A stretch of DNA of 6,630 nucleotides from an uncultured Sphingomonadales bacterium. Lineage in GTDB: Bacteria > Pseudomonadota > Alphaproteobacteria > Sphingomonadales > Sphingomonadaceae. Below the pieces are notes generated by a model. That model was not told the origin of the DNA, did no database searches, and worked only from the letters and a program-made list of their open reading frames with translations. Shown here piece by piece: positions 6,457 through 6,630 of the stretch; the stretch's first letter is position 1; each line of letters opens with the position of its first letter. The position numbers and the translations under genes were made by a program. Where the stretch lies: positions 1 to 6,630 of the forward strand of contig CAJBSR010000267.1 in NCBI GenBank assembly GCA_903958285.1, read 5' to 3'.

Positions 6457-6630
6457 TGGTAGATACCCAACACACAGTTTTTCCTGCGGAGGGAATTAGA
6501 ACCGAAGTGGAAAATATTTGGTTAAATCCGAAATGGAGGATTTTGCCTGAGCGTCGGAATTTCGCTGCTTACTTAGCGGCCTGTAAACCACCAAATCGGC
6601 AGAAAAATGGGCCTGTTTTCAGAAAATCTC
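6457..6630 (-). promoter_or_regulatory. AT-rich leader upstream of the cluster; probable promoter region
   Basis: This non-coding stretch before the first gene is visibly richer in A/T than the genes, as expected for a promoter or leader. On the plus strand it contains an imperfect 14-base direct repeat, CCGAAGTGGAAAAT (6502-6515) and CCGAAATGGAGGAT (6528-6541). The copies match at 11 of 14 positions, start 26 bases apart, and flank the palindrome AAATATTT (6512-6519). I found no convincing -35/-10 pair; a TTTACA near 6580 has no good partner at the right distance. The promoter assignment rests on position alone. No coding frame is supported here. Confidence 0.35.

Noticed and set aside
6570..6590. 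TTTACA as a sigma-70 -35 box in the leader
   Set aside because: At 16-18 bases downstream there is no acceptable -10 match (best seen is 3 of 6).
1..6630. Mobile element, CRISPR array, tRNA or retroelement hidden in the window
   Set aside because: There are no terminal inverted repeats, transposase motifs, regular repeat-spacer units or tRNA-like folds by eye; nearly the whole window is accounted for by the four minus-strand genes.

Overview
The window suggests an alphaproteobacterium, probably a sphingomonad. The grounds are a moderately high GC content, the codon use, and DUF11/'conserved repeat' exported proteins next to a giant barrel protein, a combination I associate with that order. 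This assignment is inference; no rRNA, tRNA or marker gene is present.

All real coding sequence lies on the minus strand and reads right to left as one compact cluster. In order of transcription: a leader of at least 174 bases (6457-6630) with no gene; protein A, 342 residues (6456-5428), secreted and DUF11-type; a 20-base gap with a strong ribosome binding site; a small single-domain DUF11-like protein of 153 residues (5407-4946); a 63-base gap; protein B, 358 residues (4881-3805), a paralogue of A with the same domain order; a 53-base gap holding a perfect 8-bp hairpin; and a giant protein starting at 3751 and running off the left edge (1250 whole codons inside the window, no stop seen). 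The giant protein carries an N-terminal module like that of A and B, then several beta-sandwich domains (a fibre-type repeat, SdrD_B/carboxypeptidase-regulatory-like domains, one DUF11 and one Ig-like domain). From about residue 850 it looks like an outer-membrane beta-barrel.

All four proteins have Sec-type signal peptides and are predicted to be almost entirely beta structure. The spacing and shared modules suggest one transcription unit making a cell-surface assembly: small exported DUF11 subunits plus a large outer-membrane anchor or conduit. No enzyme, regulator, mobile element, CRISPR array or RNA gene is visible. The function is not established by the sequence; the surface-assembly reading is a hypothesis. 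The long plus-strand open frames are antisense shadows of the minus-strand genes.
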